From Clostridium frigidicarnis (GTDB lineage: Bacteria > Bacillota > Clostridia > Clostridiales > Clostridiaceae), in the NCBI RefSeq assembly GCF_900111985.1, contig NZ_FOKI01000009.1:62001-126000 (forward strand): 64,000 nt of DNA, in the 5' to 3' direction. This document shows positions 35,708-44,860 of this stretch, in pieces (the stretch's first letter is position 1; each line of letters begins with the position of its first letter). The position numbers and the translations under genes are program-made. The notes under the pieces were generated by a model. That model was not told the DNA's origin. It did no database searches and saw only the letters and a program-made list of their open reading frames with translations.

Positions 35708-37250
35708 TTTTTTTGAATTCATAATTTCCAGAAAAGAGCAAATTTTAGAACTTTTCTTCCAACATATATATCTTACTTTTGTTGCAATTTTCATTGCCAT
35801 CTTAATTGGTATACCAATAGGAATATTAATAACCAAAACTAAATCTTTACGAAAACCAGTTTTAGGGTTTATAAATTTAATGCAAGCTGTACCTTCTATG
35901 GCACTTCTTGGTTTATTAATTCCTATATTAGGTATTGGTGGTGTTCCTGCAATCACTATGGTAGTTTTATATTCACTACTGCCTATAGTAAAAAACACAT
36001 ATACTGGTCTTTCAAACATAAATGAAAATGTATTAGAGTCTGCTCGTGGAATGGGACTTACTAGTAACCAAACTCTTAGATTAATTAAATTGCCACTAGC
36101 ATTACCCCTAATTATGTCTGGTGTTAGAATCTCAGCTGTTACATCAGTTGGTCTTATGACATTAGCTGCTTTTATAGGAGCTGGTGGACTTGGATACCTA
36201 GTTTTCTCTGGTATTCAAACAGTTAATAATAACATGATTCTAGCAGGTGCTATTCCCTCTTGTATATTGGCACTGTTAATTGATTATCTTTTTGGAAAGA
36301 TAGAAGTTATGGTTACTCCTAGAGGACTAAATCCCCAACAGAAAAAATCAAAATCTACTGGAGTTAAAGTAGTTCTAAGTATTATTCTATTAACCTTCCT
36401 TGTAACTTCTTTTTTAAGTTTTATAAAACCTAAAAAAGATACTATTGTTGTTGGTTCAAAAAACTTTTCAGAACAATTGGTACTTGGAAATATGGTTTCA
36501 GATTTAATTGAAGAATATACAGATTTTCGTGTAGATAGAAAGTTAAACTTAGGAGGCAGTTCTATAGGAATAGCTGCTATGAAATCTGGTGAAATAGATG
36601 TTTTTGTTGACTATGTTGGAACTCTTCTTATAAATGTATTAGAAGAACCGGTTATCAAAAATCCAGATAAAGCTTATCTTAAAGCAAAGGAATTAATGGA
36701 AGCTAAATATAAAATTACATTACTTGAGCCACTAGGATTTAATAATACCTATACTCTAGCAATGAAACCAGAAACTGCAGATAAATATAATATAAAAACA
36801 ATATCTGATTTATCAAAAGTAAGTAAAGATTTTGTTTTTAGCCCAACTTTAGAATTTGAAAATAGAGAAGATGGATTTATTGGTCTGTCTAAAGATTATA
36901 ATTTAAAATTTAAAAATGTTGCTGCCATGGATGGTAGTCTTAGATATTCAGCTTTAAAGAATGATAAATGCCAAGTAGTAGACGCCTTTTCTACGGATGG
37001 ACTTTTAAAATCATTTAATTTAAAAGTTTTAGAAGATGATAGAAGCTTCTTTCCACCTTATCATGCTGTTCCCCTTGTAAGAGAGGAAATCTTAGAAAAA
37101 CATCCTGAACTTAAAGATGTATTAAATAAATTAGAGGGTGTTATTACTAATGAAGTAATGACAAATCTTAACTATAAAGTAGATGAGTTAGGTGAAGCTC
37201 CTGAAGCTGTAGCTAAAGAGTTTTTACAATCACAAAATTTAGTTGAATAA
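35700..37250 (+). CDS. Osmoprotectant ABC transporter permease fused to substrate-binding domain
   Basis: 516 residues behind CGGAGG. Residues 1-210 form a permease with five to six membrane segments and the EAA-like loop ESARGMGLTSNQTLRLIKLPLALP. After a linker, a further membrane helix (VVLSIILLTFLVTSFLSF) tethers an OpuAC-type binding domain (TIVVGSKNFSEQLVLGNM, then DVFVDYVGT and DDRSFFPPYHAVPLV). Fusion of OpuCB and OpuCC is common in clostridia and lactic acid bacteria. The partner ATPase overlaps upstream. A terminator follows. Confidence 0.92.
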   Translation: MISFFEFIISRKEQILELFFQHIYLTFVAIFIAILIGIPIGILITKTKSLRKPVLGFINLMQAVPSMALLGLLIPILGIGGVPAITMVVLYSLLPIVKNTYTGLSNINENVLESARGMGLTSNQTLRLIKLPLALPLIMSGVRISAVTSVGLMTLAAFIGAGGLGYLVFSGIQTVNNNMILAGAIPSCILALLIDYLFGKIEVMVTPRGLNPQQKKSKSTGVKVVLSIILLTFLVTSFLSFIKPKKDTIVVGSKNFSEQLVLGNMVSDLIEEYTDFRVDRKLNLGGSSIGIAAMKSGEIDVFVDYVGTLLINVLEEPVIKNPDKAYLKAKELMEAKYKITLLEPLGFNNTYTLAMKPETADKYNIKTISDLSKVSKDFVFSPTLEFENREDGFIGLSKDYNLKFKNVAAMDGSLRYSALKNDKCQVVDAFSTDGLLKSFNLKVLEDDRSFFPPYHAVPLVREEILEKHPELKDVLNKLEGVITNEVMTNLNYKVDELGEAPEAVAKEFLQSQNLVE

Positions 37251-37255
37251 TATAT

Positions 37256-37298
37256 AAAAAGGATTTAGTGTAATATGTTTACTACACTAAATCCTTTT
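37256..37298 (+). terminator. Intrinsic terminator of the opuC operon
   Basis: AAAAAGGATTTAGTGTA and TACACTAAATCCTTTT with a 9-nt loop, followed by ATTTTG. Confidence 0.85.
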
Positions 37299-37415
37299 AT
37301 TTTGTCTTCTACTTTATATTTTTAGTTATCTATATTAAAATTCTCTTTATACTACAGATTTGTTATATATCTTTATTACACAACTTTATAACTTTCAACT
37401 TGCACTAATTTAATC

Positions 37416-38909
37416 TTATAAATTTATATTATAATTGCTTGGTGTACATCCTGTGTACTTTTTAAAATTCAATGTGAACTGTCTATAATCTCCATATCCT
37501 ACTTCTTTAGCTATTGATACTATGGAATTCCCCTTTTTAAGAAGTTCAATAGATTTTTCTATTCTAAGTTTTCTTATATATTCAGTAAAACCCATTCCAA
37601 GATTCTGTTTAATGCCTCTACTTAAATAACTTTCATTTAAATAAACTTCTTTTGCAACACTTTTCAAAGAGATATTTTCATTATAATTATTTTTTATATA
37701 AATTATAGCTCTTTCCATACTACTATCTTCTAATTTCCCTTTATATTCTCTAATTTTATCTATTGACATATTTATTTGTTCCATAAAGTTACTTTCTAAT
37801 TCATATATACTACTTAGGTTTGATACTATATCAACTTCACCAATGCCCTCTAAAGATATATCTAAGGACTTAAGTCCATTTTTTAAATTTACAATTGTTT
37901 TTACAATGAAACTTACAATTATGCCTTTCTCAACTCTGTTATTTACAAAGTATTTAAAAAGCTTATTACATTGTTTTCTTGCCTCTGAACTTTCTCCTTT
38001 TAATATTAAATCTATTATATTTATAGCAAAGTCTTCAATATATTTTATATCATAATTACATTTATATATGTCTATTTTTTCATTAATAACAATACCTTTT
38101 CCTTTATAAAATGATTCATTTAAAAGTTGTTTTGCCTCTTTATAAAGTTCTCTAACTTTATTTATATTATTTATTTCCGTAATACTTATAGTTATTGTAC
38201 AATTGAACTTTTTCTTTACCGCATCTATAAGATTCTTAAAATCTTCCTCTTTATTATCCTTAATCATTACAAGAGTTCTATAGATATGAACTTGGGATAT
38301 ATTATAACATCCTCTCATATTTTCACTTATCCACTTATCTATAAATGAATTTATTTTTATATATTCACTTTCTTCCTTAGATTTCAAATCTGTTTCAAAA
38401 TCATCATTATTTATTAAGGCTAAGGCTACCCTATCCTCTTCTTTAAAAAAATCTTTTATTTTTTCAATTTCCTCTTCTCCTCTTAAAATTCCAATAAGCT
38501 TTTTTTCTTTAGCAAATAAAGATGTTTCTTTATCCTTTATTATACTTTCAGTGCATTTTTCTATAGCAGACTTTAACTCATCTATATCTACTGGCTTTAA
38601 AAGAAAATCTAAAGCATTTATCTTTATTGCTCCTCTTGCATAATTAAAATCATCATAACCTGTTATAACAATGAATTTTGTATGTGGATTTTTCGCTCTA
38701 ATGTTTTTTGCCATTTCTAAACCGTCCATCTCTGGCATATTTATATCTGTTATTATTATTTCTGGTTTTTCACTTATAGCAATATCTATAGCATCATATG
38801 CATTATCAGCTTCTCCACATACCTCACATCCAAAATCCTTCCATGGAATCACCTTACTAATACCTTTTCTTGAATAAAATTCATCATCAACTATTAATAC
38901 CTTAATCAT
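37416..38909 (-). CDS. YesN-type response regulator with AraC domain
   Basis: About 497 residues from ATG behind AAGGAG, overlapping the kinase stop (ATGATTAA). The receiver domain opens IKVLIVDDEFYSRKGI, with phospho-acceptor Asp in IIITDINMPEMDGL and Lys in FLLKPVD. A central region of about 250 residues follows, then an AraC/XylS double helix-turn-helix (SLKSVAKEVYLNESYLSR, then SIVSIAKEVGYGDYRQFTLNFKKYTGCTPSNY). It is the output partner of the adjacent YesM-type kinase. An ORF extension upstream of 38909 lies within the kinase gene and is not needed. Confidence 0.9.
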   Translation of the reverse strand: MIKVLIVDDEFYSRKGISKVIPWKDFGCEVCGEADNAYDAIDIAISEKPEIIITDINMPEMDGLEMAKNIRAKNPHTKFIVITGYDDFNYARGAIKINALDFLLKPVDIDELKSAIEKCTESIIKDKETSLFAKEKKLIGILRGEEEIEKIKDFFKEEDRVALALINNDDFETDLKSKEESEYIKINSFIDKWISENMRGCYNISQVHIYRTLVMIKDNKEEDFKNLIDAVKKKFNCTITISITEINNINKVRELYKEAKQLLNESFYKGKGIVINEKIDIYKCNYDIKYIEDFAINIIDLILKGESSEARKQCNKLFKYFVNNRVEKGIIVSFIVKTIVNLKNGLKSLDISLEGIGEVDIVSNLSSIYELESNFMEQINMSIDKIREYKGKLEDSSMERAIIYIKNNYNENISLKSVAKEVYLNESYLSRGIKQNLGMGFTEYIRKLRIEKSIELLKKGNSIVSIAKEVGYGDYRQFTLNFKKYTGCTPSNYNINL

Positions 38910-40620
38910 TATGGACACTCTCCTTCTTAGGAATAACAACTTGAAATACTGTAAAGCTATTTTCATTTTTGTATGTAATACCATAATCGTTTCCATAATA
39001 AAGCTTTAATCTTTTATCCACATTAGTTATTCCTATACCTTCTCCTTTGTTTTTGCTATTATTAATCCCTACACCATTATCCATTATTTTAAATATTACT
39101 TTATCATCTTTCTCATAGGCTCTTATTGTTAGAATCCCCTTGCCTATTTTATTTTCTAGTCCATGTACTATTGCATTTTCAACAAGAGGTTGAAGTGTCA
39201 ATTTTAACATTTCAAGATTTAAAATTTCTTCATTAATTTCTTGGTTAATAATGAATTTATCTCTATATCTATATTTTTGTATTATTAAGTAATTGTTAAT
39301 CTGTTCTATTTCTTGTTTAACACTTACTGTATCCACATTATTTTTAACACTATACCTAAAAAACTTAGCTAATGCCCCAGTAGCTTCTATTACTGCATGG
39401 TTCTCCTCAAGACTTGCCATCCATTTTATAGAGTTCAATGCATTATATAAAAAATGCGGATTAACTTGAGATTTCAAAGCCTTAAACTCTGCCTGTTGTA
39501 CAAGAAGCTCCTTTTTAAAGTCTTCATCAATAAGCCTATTTATTTCCGTTATCATATCATTAAAACCATGTGCCAGTTCCCCTATTTCATCTTTACAATC
39601 ACATTCCATATATACATTCCTATCTCCATTTTCAACTTTTCTCATTAGACTTGTCATATCTCCAATAGGTTTTGCTATTTTTTTAGAATACTTTAATGCT
39701 AAAATTATAGAAATAAGCGCCACTATTAAGCTAAGTGTTATAAAAAATTTCATGTTTTTAAAACCCTCAGTAAAGAAGTAGCTTTTAGGAGTTATCTGGA
39801 TAACTTTTATTTTTGTGTTTTTAGCTGTGGTATAATAACATTTAAAATCTGTTTTATCAAAGGTTAAATCCAAGGAACCCTTATCATTCTTTACCCTATT
39901 TAAAAAACTATTTTCAAACATAAAGCCTGTACCATTTTTCTGCGTTTTATCTGTAATTATATATCCAAGTTCATCTACTAAGATTACGTTTGCATCTTTT
40001 ATAAAGGATATACTATTAAATATATCATCAAAGTAATAATCATAAACATCAGCTATTACAAAACCTATAACTTCCTTTGTATTTTTATCTGTAATAGTTT
40101 TTCCAATGGCCATAACAGTGTCCTTTGATTGAGCCCCTTCTACCCTTCTATGTATTTTAGTGATTACCTCTCCCTCATTTCTCATTAATCTTTCATATAA
40201 ATCTCCTCTTTCATCACTATAAATTGGAGAATAATAGTTTGTAGTTGAAAATCTACTTTTTTTATCTAAATTTACAATATGTAATGGGATCTCCACAGAT
40301 TGAGTTGCCATAATGGCTCTTGTTATTTTATACAACTCTTGAGTATCATCAAATTTATATTCCTTTTCATCATTATATTTTTCATTAGCCATAATTTCCT
40401 GAACTTCTAAATTATCAGCTATAAAGCCTACCATTTTTTTATATGTATTTAAGTTATTATCAATAAGATCTGCAGCCATATCTATATTACTTTCCGTATA
40501 ATTTTTTATATTTTCTTCAGTTGAAGATATTATGAACATGGTTTCATAAATCCATAAAGAAAGCAGTGGTATTATTCCTACGATAAAAAACCCTGCCAAT
40601 AGTTTTTGTTTAAAATTCAT
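38902..40620 (-). CDS. YesM-type sensor histidine kinase
   Basis: About 573 residues. TM1 LLAGFFIVGIIPLLSLWIYE, a large extracellular Cache-like domain, TM2 FFITLSLIVALISIILALKYS, HAMP, then the His_kinase phosphorylation motif LKSQVNPHFLYNALNSIKWM and a HATPase with N box LQPLVENAIVHGLE and G box GEGIGITNVDKRL. An in-frame TTG at 40653 is an alternative start; neither has a close ribosome site (GGAG lies about 20 nt before 40620). Such LytS/YesM kinases regulate sugar or sugar-phosphate uptake. It forms an operon with the response regulator downstream. Confidence 0.9.
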   Translation of the reverse strand: MNFKQKLLAGFFIVGIIPLLSLWIYETMFIISSTEENIKNYTESNIDMAADLIDNNLNTYKKMVGFIADNLEVQEIMANEKYNDEKEYKFDDTQELYKITRAIMATQSVEIPLHIVNLDKKSRFSTTNYYSPIYSDERGDLYERLMRNEGEVITKIHRRVEGAQSKDTVMAIGKTITDKNTKEVIGFVIADVYDYYFDDIFNSISFIKDANVILVDELGYIITDKTQKNGTGFMFENSFLNRVKNDKGSLDLTFDKTDFKCYYTTAKNTKIKVIQITPKSYFFTEGFKNMKFFITLSLIVALISIILALKYSKKIAKPIGDMTSLMRKVENGDRNVYMECDCKDEIGELAHGFNDMITEINRLIDEDFKKELLVQQAEFKALKSQVNPHFLYNALNSIKWMASLEENHAVIEATGALAKFFRYSVKNNVDTVSVKQEIEQINNYLIIQKYRYRDKFIINQEINEEILNLEMLKLTLQPLVENAIVHGLENKIGKGILTIRAYEKDDKVIFKIMDNGVGINNSKNKGEGIGITNVDKRLKLYYGNDYGITYKNENSFTVFQVVIPKKESVHND

Positions 40621-40731
40621 ATTTATTTTAATAATCTCATCTCCTACATTCAATATAACTTTTTTGAAGCAAGCCTTAACTTAATATGAAGTTTTTTTAA
40701 ACTTTTAATGAAAACTTTTACCTTAATACAT

Positions 40732-40760
40732 ATTATATCAACTATTTTAGAAACTCACAA
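40732..40760 (-). promoter_or_regulatory. Promoter of the kinase-regulator operon
   Basis: TTGTGA (40755-40760), a 17-bp spacer and TATAAT (40732-40737) on the minus strand, about 110 bp before the kinase start. Confidence 0.6.
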
Positions 40761-40786
40761 ACAAGAAATTCATCAAAAAGAGAAAC

Positions 40787-40819
40787 GAGAGGGCTAAGCA
40801 ACACATACTTAGCCCTCTC
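40787..40819. terminator. Hairpin between the importer operon and the two-component operon
   Basis: GAGAGGGCTAAG and CTTAGCCCTCTC pair perfectly around an ACACATA-type loop; T-rich on both sides. The arm GAGAGGGCTAA recurs near 55010. It would separate the importer/MgtC transcript from the kinase-regulator transcript. Confidence 0.7.
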
Positions 40820-40930
40820 TTTAGATAATTTTTTATATTTTGTCACCTATCACTCAAATAAGTTCTATTGTTATAGATATATGTAGTAAAAAAAGAAGCT
40901 ACAATTATGTTTTAAGGTAACTTATACTTT

Positions 40931-41092
40931 GCATATTCAAAAAAATAACAAGTCAGTATGCTAGTCTATTTAGTTTCATACTACATCAGTAATATTAACC
41001 CATAGGCTTATGCTATGAACTAATACCACATCCTTGTCTGCCATGAAATATACATCACATCTTTGACTTGTTATTTTCCTTCATGTCCTTAA
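40931..41092 (+). repeat. Full-length copy of palindromic repeat family B
   Basis: Begins GCATATTCAAAAAAATAAC and ends with TTGACTTGTTATTTTCCTTCATGTCCTTA. The two ends are inverted repeats (AATAACAAGTC/GACTTGTTATT), and the middle contains CCATAGGCTTATGCTATGAACTAAT. The whole 160 bp aligns with the reverse complement of 53219-53383. Confidence 0.85.
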
Positions 41093-41130
41093 AACAATCA
41101 TTGTAACTCTTTATATTCTTGTAGTAGGGA

Positions 41131-41835
41131 CTACTCTAACACCTCATATATTTTTAATATATTTTTATCTGTAGCACAACTTAATATGACTTCATTTATC
41201 TCTAAAGACTTTGGTACTTTTAAAGTAAATAAACAGCTATTAGATCCATTAACCTCTTGATTATCCATATAAAATTCTATATTTTTTACTTTTATCCCTC
41301 GTCCATAAATATGCTTTTCAAAAACCTCTATGACCTTATCTCTTTCTATATACTCTATATAGATTTTTCTCATATCTGTTTTGGAAATAAATTTCATTTC
41401 AAAGCGTTTCAACGTTGCCAAAACTATAACTATAGATATACCACCCAATATACTTATTGTGTAATATCCTAAACCTATTGCTAGTCCAACACAAGCTACT
41501 ACCCATAAAGAGGCAGCTGTTGTCAATCCTTTTATAGAACCTTTTGTATGGAGTATTGTCCCTGCACCAAGAAAACCTATACCACTAATGACCTGAGCCC
41601 CAAGTCTTCCCATATCAATCTTAATAGAATTTGATAAATTTGCATCCTCTGCTATTAAGAGCATTGACCTATTTACCATTTCAACTTGTATAAGTGAAAT
41701 TATAGCTGCACCTAAGGCCACTAGTATATGAGTTCTAAACCCCGCTGGGCTATTAGTATATTCTCTTTCATATCCTATTACCCCACCTATTATTATTGCC
41801 AATGCTAACCTGAATGAGATTTCTTGTAAAGTCAT
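41131..41835 (-). CDS. MgtC/SapB-family membrane protein
   Basis: 234 residues behind TAGGAGG. The N-terminal membrane domain shows the family signature GYEREYTNSPAGFRTHILVALGAA, then ISGIGFLGAGTILH and LTTAASLWVVACVGLAIG, with four to five helices. The C-terminal soluble domain of about 90 residues is ACT-like (VEFYMDN, LFTLKVP). MgtC proteins are linked to Mg2+ limitation and to control of ATP or phosphate metabolism. The gene lies 9 bp after the importer ATPase, so it is very probably cotranscribed with it, which is unusual. Confidence 0.88.
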   Translation of the reverse strand: MTLQEISFRLALAIIIGGVIGYEREYTNSPAGFRTHILVALGAAIISLIQVEMVNRSMLLIAEDANLSNSIKIDMGRLGAQVISGIGFLGAGTILHTKGSIKGLTTAASLWVVACVGLAIGLGYYTISILGGISIVIVLATLKRFEMKFISKTDMRKIYIEYIERDKVIEVFEKHIYGRGIKVKNIEFYMDNQEVNGSNSCLFTLKVPKSLEINEVILSCATDKNILKIYEVLE

Positions 41836-41844
41836 AAAAACCTC

Positions 41845-42918
41845 CTAAATTACATGAATATTATCTGTGCTAAAGTTAATATAAACTTCCGCTCCTTCTT
41901 CATAAACTTTTTTGATTTTAGGATTAAAGTTTTCACATTTTATTTCATCTTCCCCGATTTTTATAGCATAATCTTGAAAAGCCCCCATAAATGTAGAACT
42001 TGTAACTGTTCCTTTAAATAATCCTGCATCTCCTATTTCCATAGCTTCAGGTCTTAATACTATTTTACATTCATCTCCAACTGATTTAGACCCACTATAT
42101 TTAACTGTTAAAATAGTACCTGTAGCATCAATAACAGCTTTTCCATCATTAATTTCTTTTATAGTTCCGTTTATGAAATTTGCAGTTCCTATGAAATCTG
42201 CAACAAATTGTGTAGCTGGGGTATAATAAATTTCTTTTGGAGTTCCCACCTGTTCAACTATTCCTTTATTCATTATTATTATTCTATCTGATAAACTCAT
42301 AGCCTCTGATTGGTCATGAGTTACATATATTGCTGTTATACCAACCTTCTTTTGAATCTTTCTTATCTCTGTTCTCATATAAACTCTAAGCTTTGCATCT
42401 AAATTTGATAAGGGTTCATCAAATAAAAGTACACCTGGTTCCATAACAAGAGCTCTTGCTAGAGCAACCCTTTGTTGTTGTCCACCTGATAGTTGGTTTG
42501 GATATCTAGTTTCCATACCTTTTAATCCAACTAAATCTATTATAGTTTTAGCTTTTTCCTCTATTTCACTTTTACTTAATTTCTTAAGCTTTAATCCGTA
42601 TGCTATATTATCATATATATTTAAATGAGGGAATAAAGCATAGCTTTGGAAAACCATAGAGGTATCTCTTTTATCTGGAGTTAAATCATTTATTCTATCT
42701 CCACCTAAATAAATATCTCCTTCTGTTGGTATCTCAAAACCTGCAACCATTCTAAGAGTTGTAGTTTTTCCACAACCTGATGGTCCAAGTAGTGTTACAA
42801 ATTCTCCTGCCTTTATATCTATAGATATGTTATCTACCGCCTTAAAATTACCATTTCCGCTGTGAGACACATATATTTTACTTAAATTTTTAATATTAAC
42901 GCCTTTACTTCTTTGCAT
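41845..42918 (-). CDS. ABC transporter ATPase, Fe3+/sugar-phosphate/putrescine class (AfuC/FbpC-like)
   Basis: About 357 residues. Walker A GPSGCGKTT, signature LSGGQQQR, Walker B VLLFDEPLSNLD, H-loop YVTHDQSEAM, and a C-terminal TOBE domain (IVLRPEAMEIGDAG, then GAFQDYAIKIG). The ATG at 42918 fits TAGGAGTGG; an upstream in-frame ATG overlaps that site. It lies 20 bp after the permease. It powers the importer formed with the permease and binding protein upstream. Confidence 0.9.
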   Translation of the reverse strand: MQRSKGVNIKNLSKIYVSHSGNGNFKAVDNISIDIKAGEFVTLLGPSGCGKTTTLRMVAGFEIPTEGDIYLGGDRINDLTPDKRDTSMVFQSYALFPHLNIYDNIAYGLKLKKLSKSEIEEKAKTIIDLVGLKGMETRYPNQLSGGQQQRVALARALVMEPGVLLFDEPLSNLDAKLRVYMRTEIRKIQKKVGITAIYVTHDQSEAMSLSDRIIIMNKGIVEQVGTPKEIYYTPATQFVADFIGTANFINGTIKEINDGKAVIDATGTILTVKYSGSKSVGDECKIVLRPEAMEIGDAGLFKGTVTSSTFMGAFQDYAIKIGEDEIKCENFNPKIKKVYEEGAEVYINFSTDNIHVI

Positions 42919-42938
42919 CTTTACCACTCCTACCATAT

Positions 42939-44636
42939 TTATAATGTATTTTCCTGATCCTTACTTACGCCAAACTTATTTAGCATAAGGTACATGAATC
43001 CTATTGCTATATAAACTATTACTATTAAGACTGTTGAATAAGCTGATGCTACACCAAATCTTCCATTATCAACTTGTGAAAGTATTGAAGCTGTTAACAG
43101 CTGATATTTTGGTGTTACTAAGAATACTACCGCACTTACAGCAGTCATACTTCTAACAAATGTGTAAACAAGTCCACTAAAGAAAGCCGGTTTAATTAAT
43201 GGAAGTGTAACTGACGTAAATACCTTAGTTGAATTTGCTCCTAAGTCTTGGGCAGCTTCTTCTATAGCTGGATCTATTTGTTGAAGTGACGCAACTCCTG
43301 ACCTGACTCCAACTGGTAAACTTCTAACTATAAATGCAATTACAATTATAAAAGCAGTCCCTGTTAATACTAATGGTTTTGTATTATATGCATTTATATA
43401 TCCAAGTCCAAGTACCGTACCTGGAACAGCCATTGCTAAAAGTGATGTAAATTCTATAAAACTTCTTCCAATAAATTTCTTTCTAACTATTAAGAATGCT
43501 ATTATCATTCCTAAAAGTCCTGTTATTGGTGTTGCGTATATTGATAAAAGAGTTGTATCTTTTATAGGATTAAGTCCTATATTAAATACATACTTAAAAT
43601 GATCTAAAGTTAAAGTATAGTCTATTCCCATAACCTTAAAGAATCCACCTAGTGGAACTAAGATATACAGAGATAAAACAAATATTGTTATAAGTAAACA
43701 GGCTATATCTATAGGCCAAACTATTTTTTTGTCTGTTACTAAATCTCTTTCTTTTGCTGCTTTTCCTGTTACTGTTACATAAGATTTCTTTTCAAGCCAG
43801 AACTTCTCTAAAATGAATAGTAAAATTGAAAGAGTTAATAGTATAACTGCTATTGCAGCTCCTCCGCTCATATCATAGTTACCTATTGCTTGCATATATA
43901 TTTTAGTTGCAAGAGTTGAAAAGTTTCCTCCTATAACCATGGGGTTTGAGAAATCTGCAACAACTTCTATAAAAGTTAATAAAAATGCATTTGCTATCCC
44001 TGGTAAAAGCAATGGCAATGTTACTGTTGTGAAAGTTTTCCATCTTGAAGCTCCCATACTTCTAGCTGCTTCCTCTAATGATGGGTCAATTTTCTTTAAT
44101 AATCCTATTAATAATAAATATGCCACTGGGAAGAAGGTCATAGTTTGAACCATTACTATACCTTTAAATCCATATATATTAGCATCTGTAATATTGAATA
44201 CTTGTCTTGTTATAAGTCCAAATTGTCCGAATAACATAATAGCTGATAATGCTAATACGAATGGAGGTGATATGATAGGCAAAATAGAAACTACTTTAAA
44301 TAGTTTTTTAAAGTGTGATCTAATGTATGCATCTGCATATGCAAATAAGAATCCTATTGCTGTAGAAAGTACTCCTACAGTAACACCTAAAACAAGAGTA
44401 TTAACTAATGTTTCTCTAAAATCTATATCTCTTAAAATTTGTTTATATGCACTTAGTGAAAATCCACCATTTTCAACAAAACTTACTTTCAATACAGAAT
44501 ATAACGGAAACATTATAAATATCGCTAATGTAACTATTAGAAATATTATTGTTGTAAGCAATATAGGGTCTCGCCATATTTTTTTCATATCATCCTTTTG
44601 TCGTTGTCTTCGTGCTTGTCTTTTTGTTAAAGCCAT
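42939..44636 (-). CDS. ABC transporter permease, two-domain AfuB/FbpB type
   Basis: 565 residues with about twelve membrane segments in two homologous halves, each with a BPD_transp EAA loop: EEAARSMGASRWKTFTTVTL (about residue 195) and EEAAQDLGANSTKVFTSVTL (about residue 455). A basic N-terminus (KRQARRQRQKDDMKK) is cytoplasmic. Internal duplication is characteristic of the FbpB/AfuB/SfuB permeases. Behind AGGTGATGAAGAA. Central gene of the importer operon. Confidence 0.9.
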   Translation of the reverse strand: MALTKRQARRQRQKDDMKKIWRDPILLTTIIFLIVTLAIFIMFPLYSVLKVSFVENGGFSLSAYKQILRDIDFRETLVNTLVLGVTVGVLSTAIGFLFAYADAYIRSHFKKLFKVVSILPIISPPFVLALSAIMLFGQFGLITRQVFNITDANIYGFKGIVMVQTMTFFPVAYLLLIGLLKKIDPSLEEAARSMGASRWKTFTTVTLPLLLPGIANAFLLTFIEVVADFSNPMVIGGNFSTLATKIYMQAIGNYDMSGGAAIAVILLTLSILLFILEKFWLEKKSYVTVTGKAAKERDLVTDKKIVWPIDIACLLITIFVLSLYILVPLGGFFKVMGIDYTLTLDHFKYVFNIGLNPIKDTTLLSIYATPITGLLGMIIAFLIVRKKFIGRSFIEFTSLLAMAVPGTVLGLGYINAYNTKPLVLTGTAFIIVIAFIVRSLPVGVRSGVASLQQIDPAIEEAAQDLGANSTKVFTSVTLPLIKPAFFSGLVYTFVRSMTAVSAVVFLVTPKYQLLTASILSQVDNGRFGVASAYSTVLIVIVYIAIGFMYLMLNKFGVSKDQENTL

Positions 44637-44672
44637 TTCTTCATCACCTCTATATTAATACTTATAAATTTT

Positions 44673-44751
44673 CAAGTGACAAGTTTACAGTGATAAGTGG
44701 CAAGTTTCAAACCAAACTCACCATCCACTCCAACTTGTCACTTGTAACTTG
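44673..44751. repeat. Family D hairpin between binding-protein and permease genes
   Basis: CAAGTGACAAGTT (44673-44685) and AACTTGTCACTTG (44732-44744) are perfect inverted repeats around a 46-nt loop. Within an operon this hairpin could lower permease expression relative to the binding protein. Related sequence occurs at 31927 and 60661. Confidence 0.7.
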
Positions 44752-44860
44752 AAATTTGTAACTAATAAAAGTTTGTCATTTATAAAAATGTGCCAAAAGT
44801 AAACCTTTTAAAAAGCACCCTTGACACACATTTATTGAGTATTGTGATTGTTTGAGCTTA

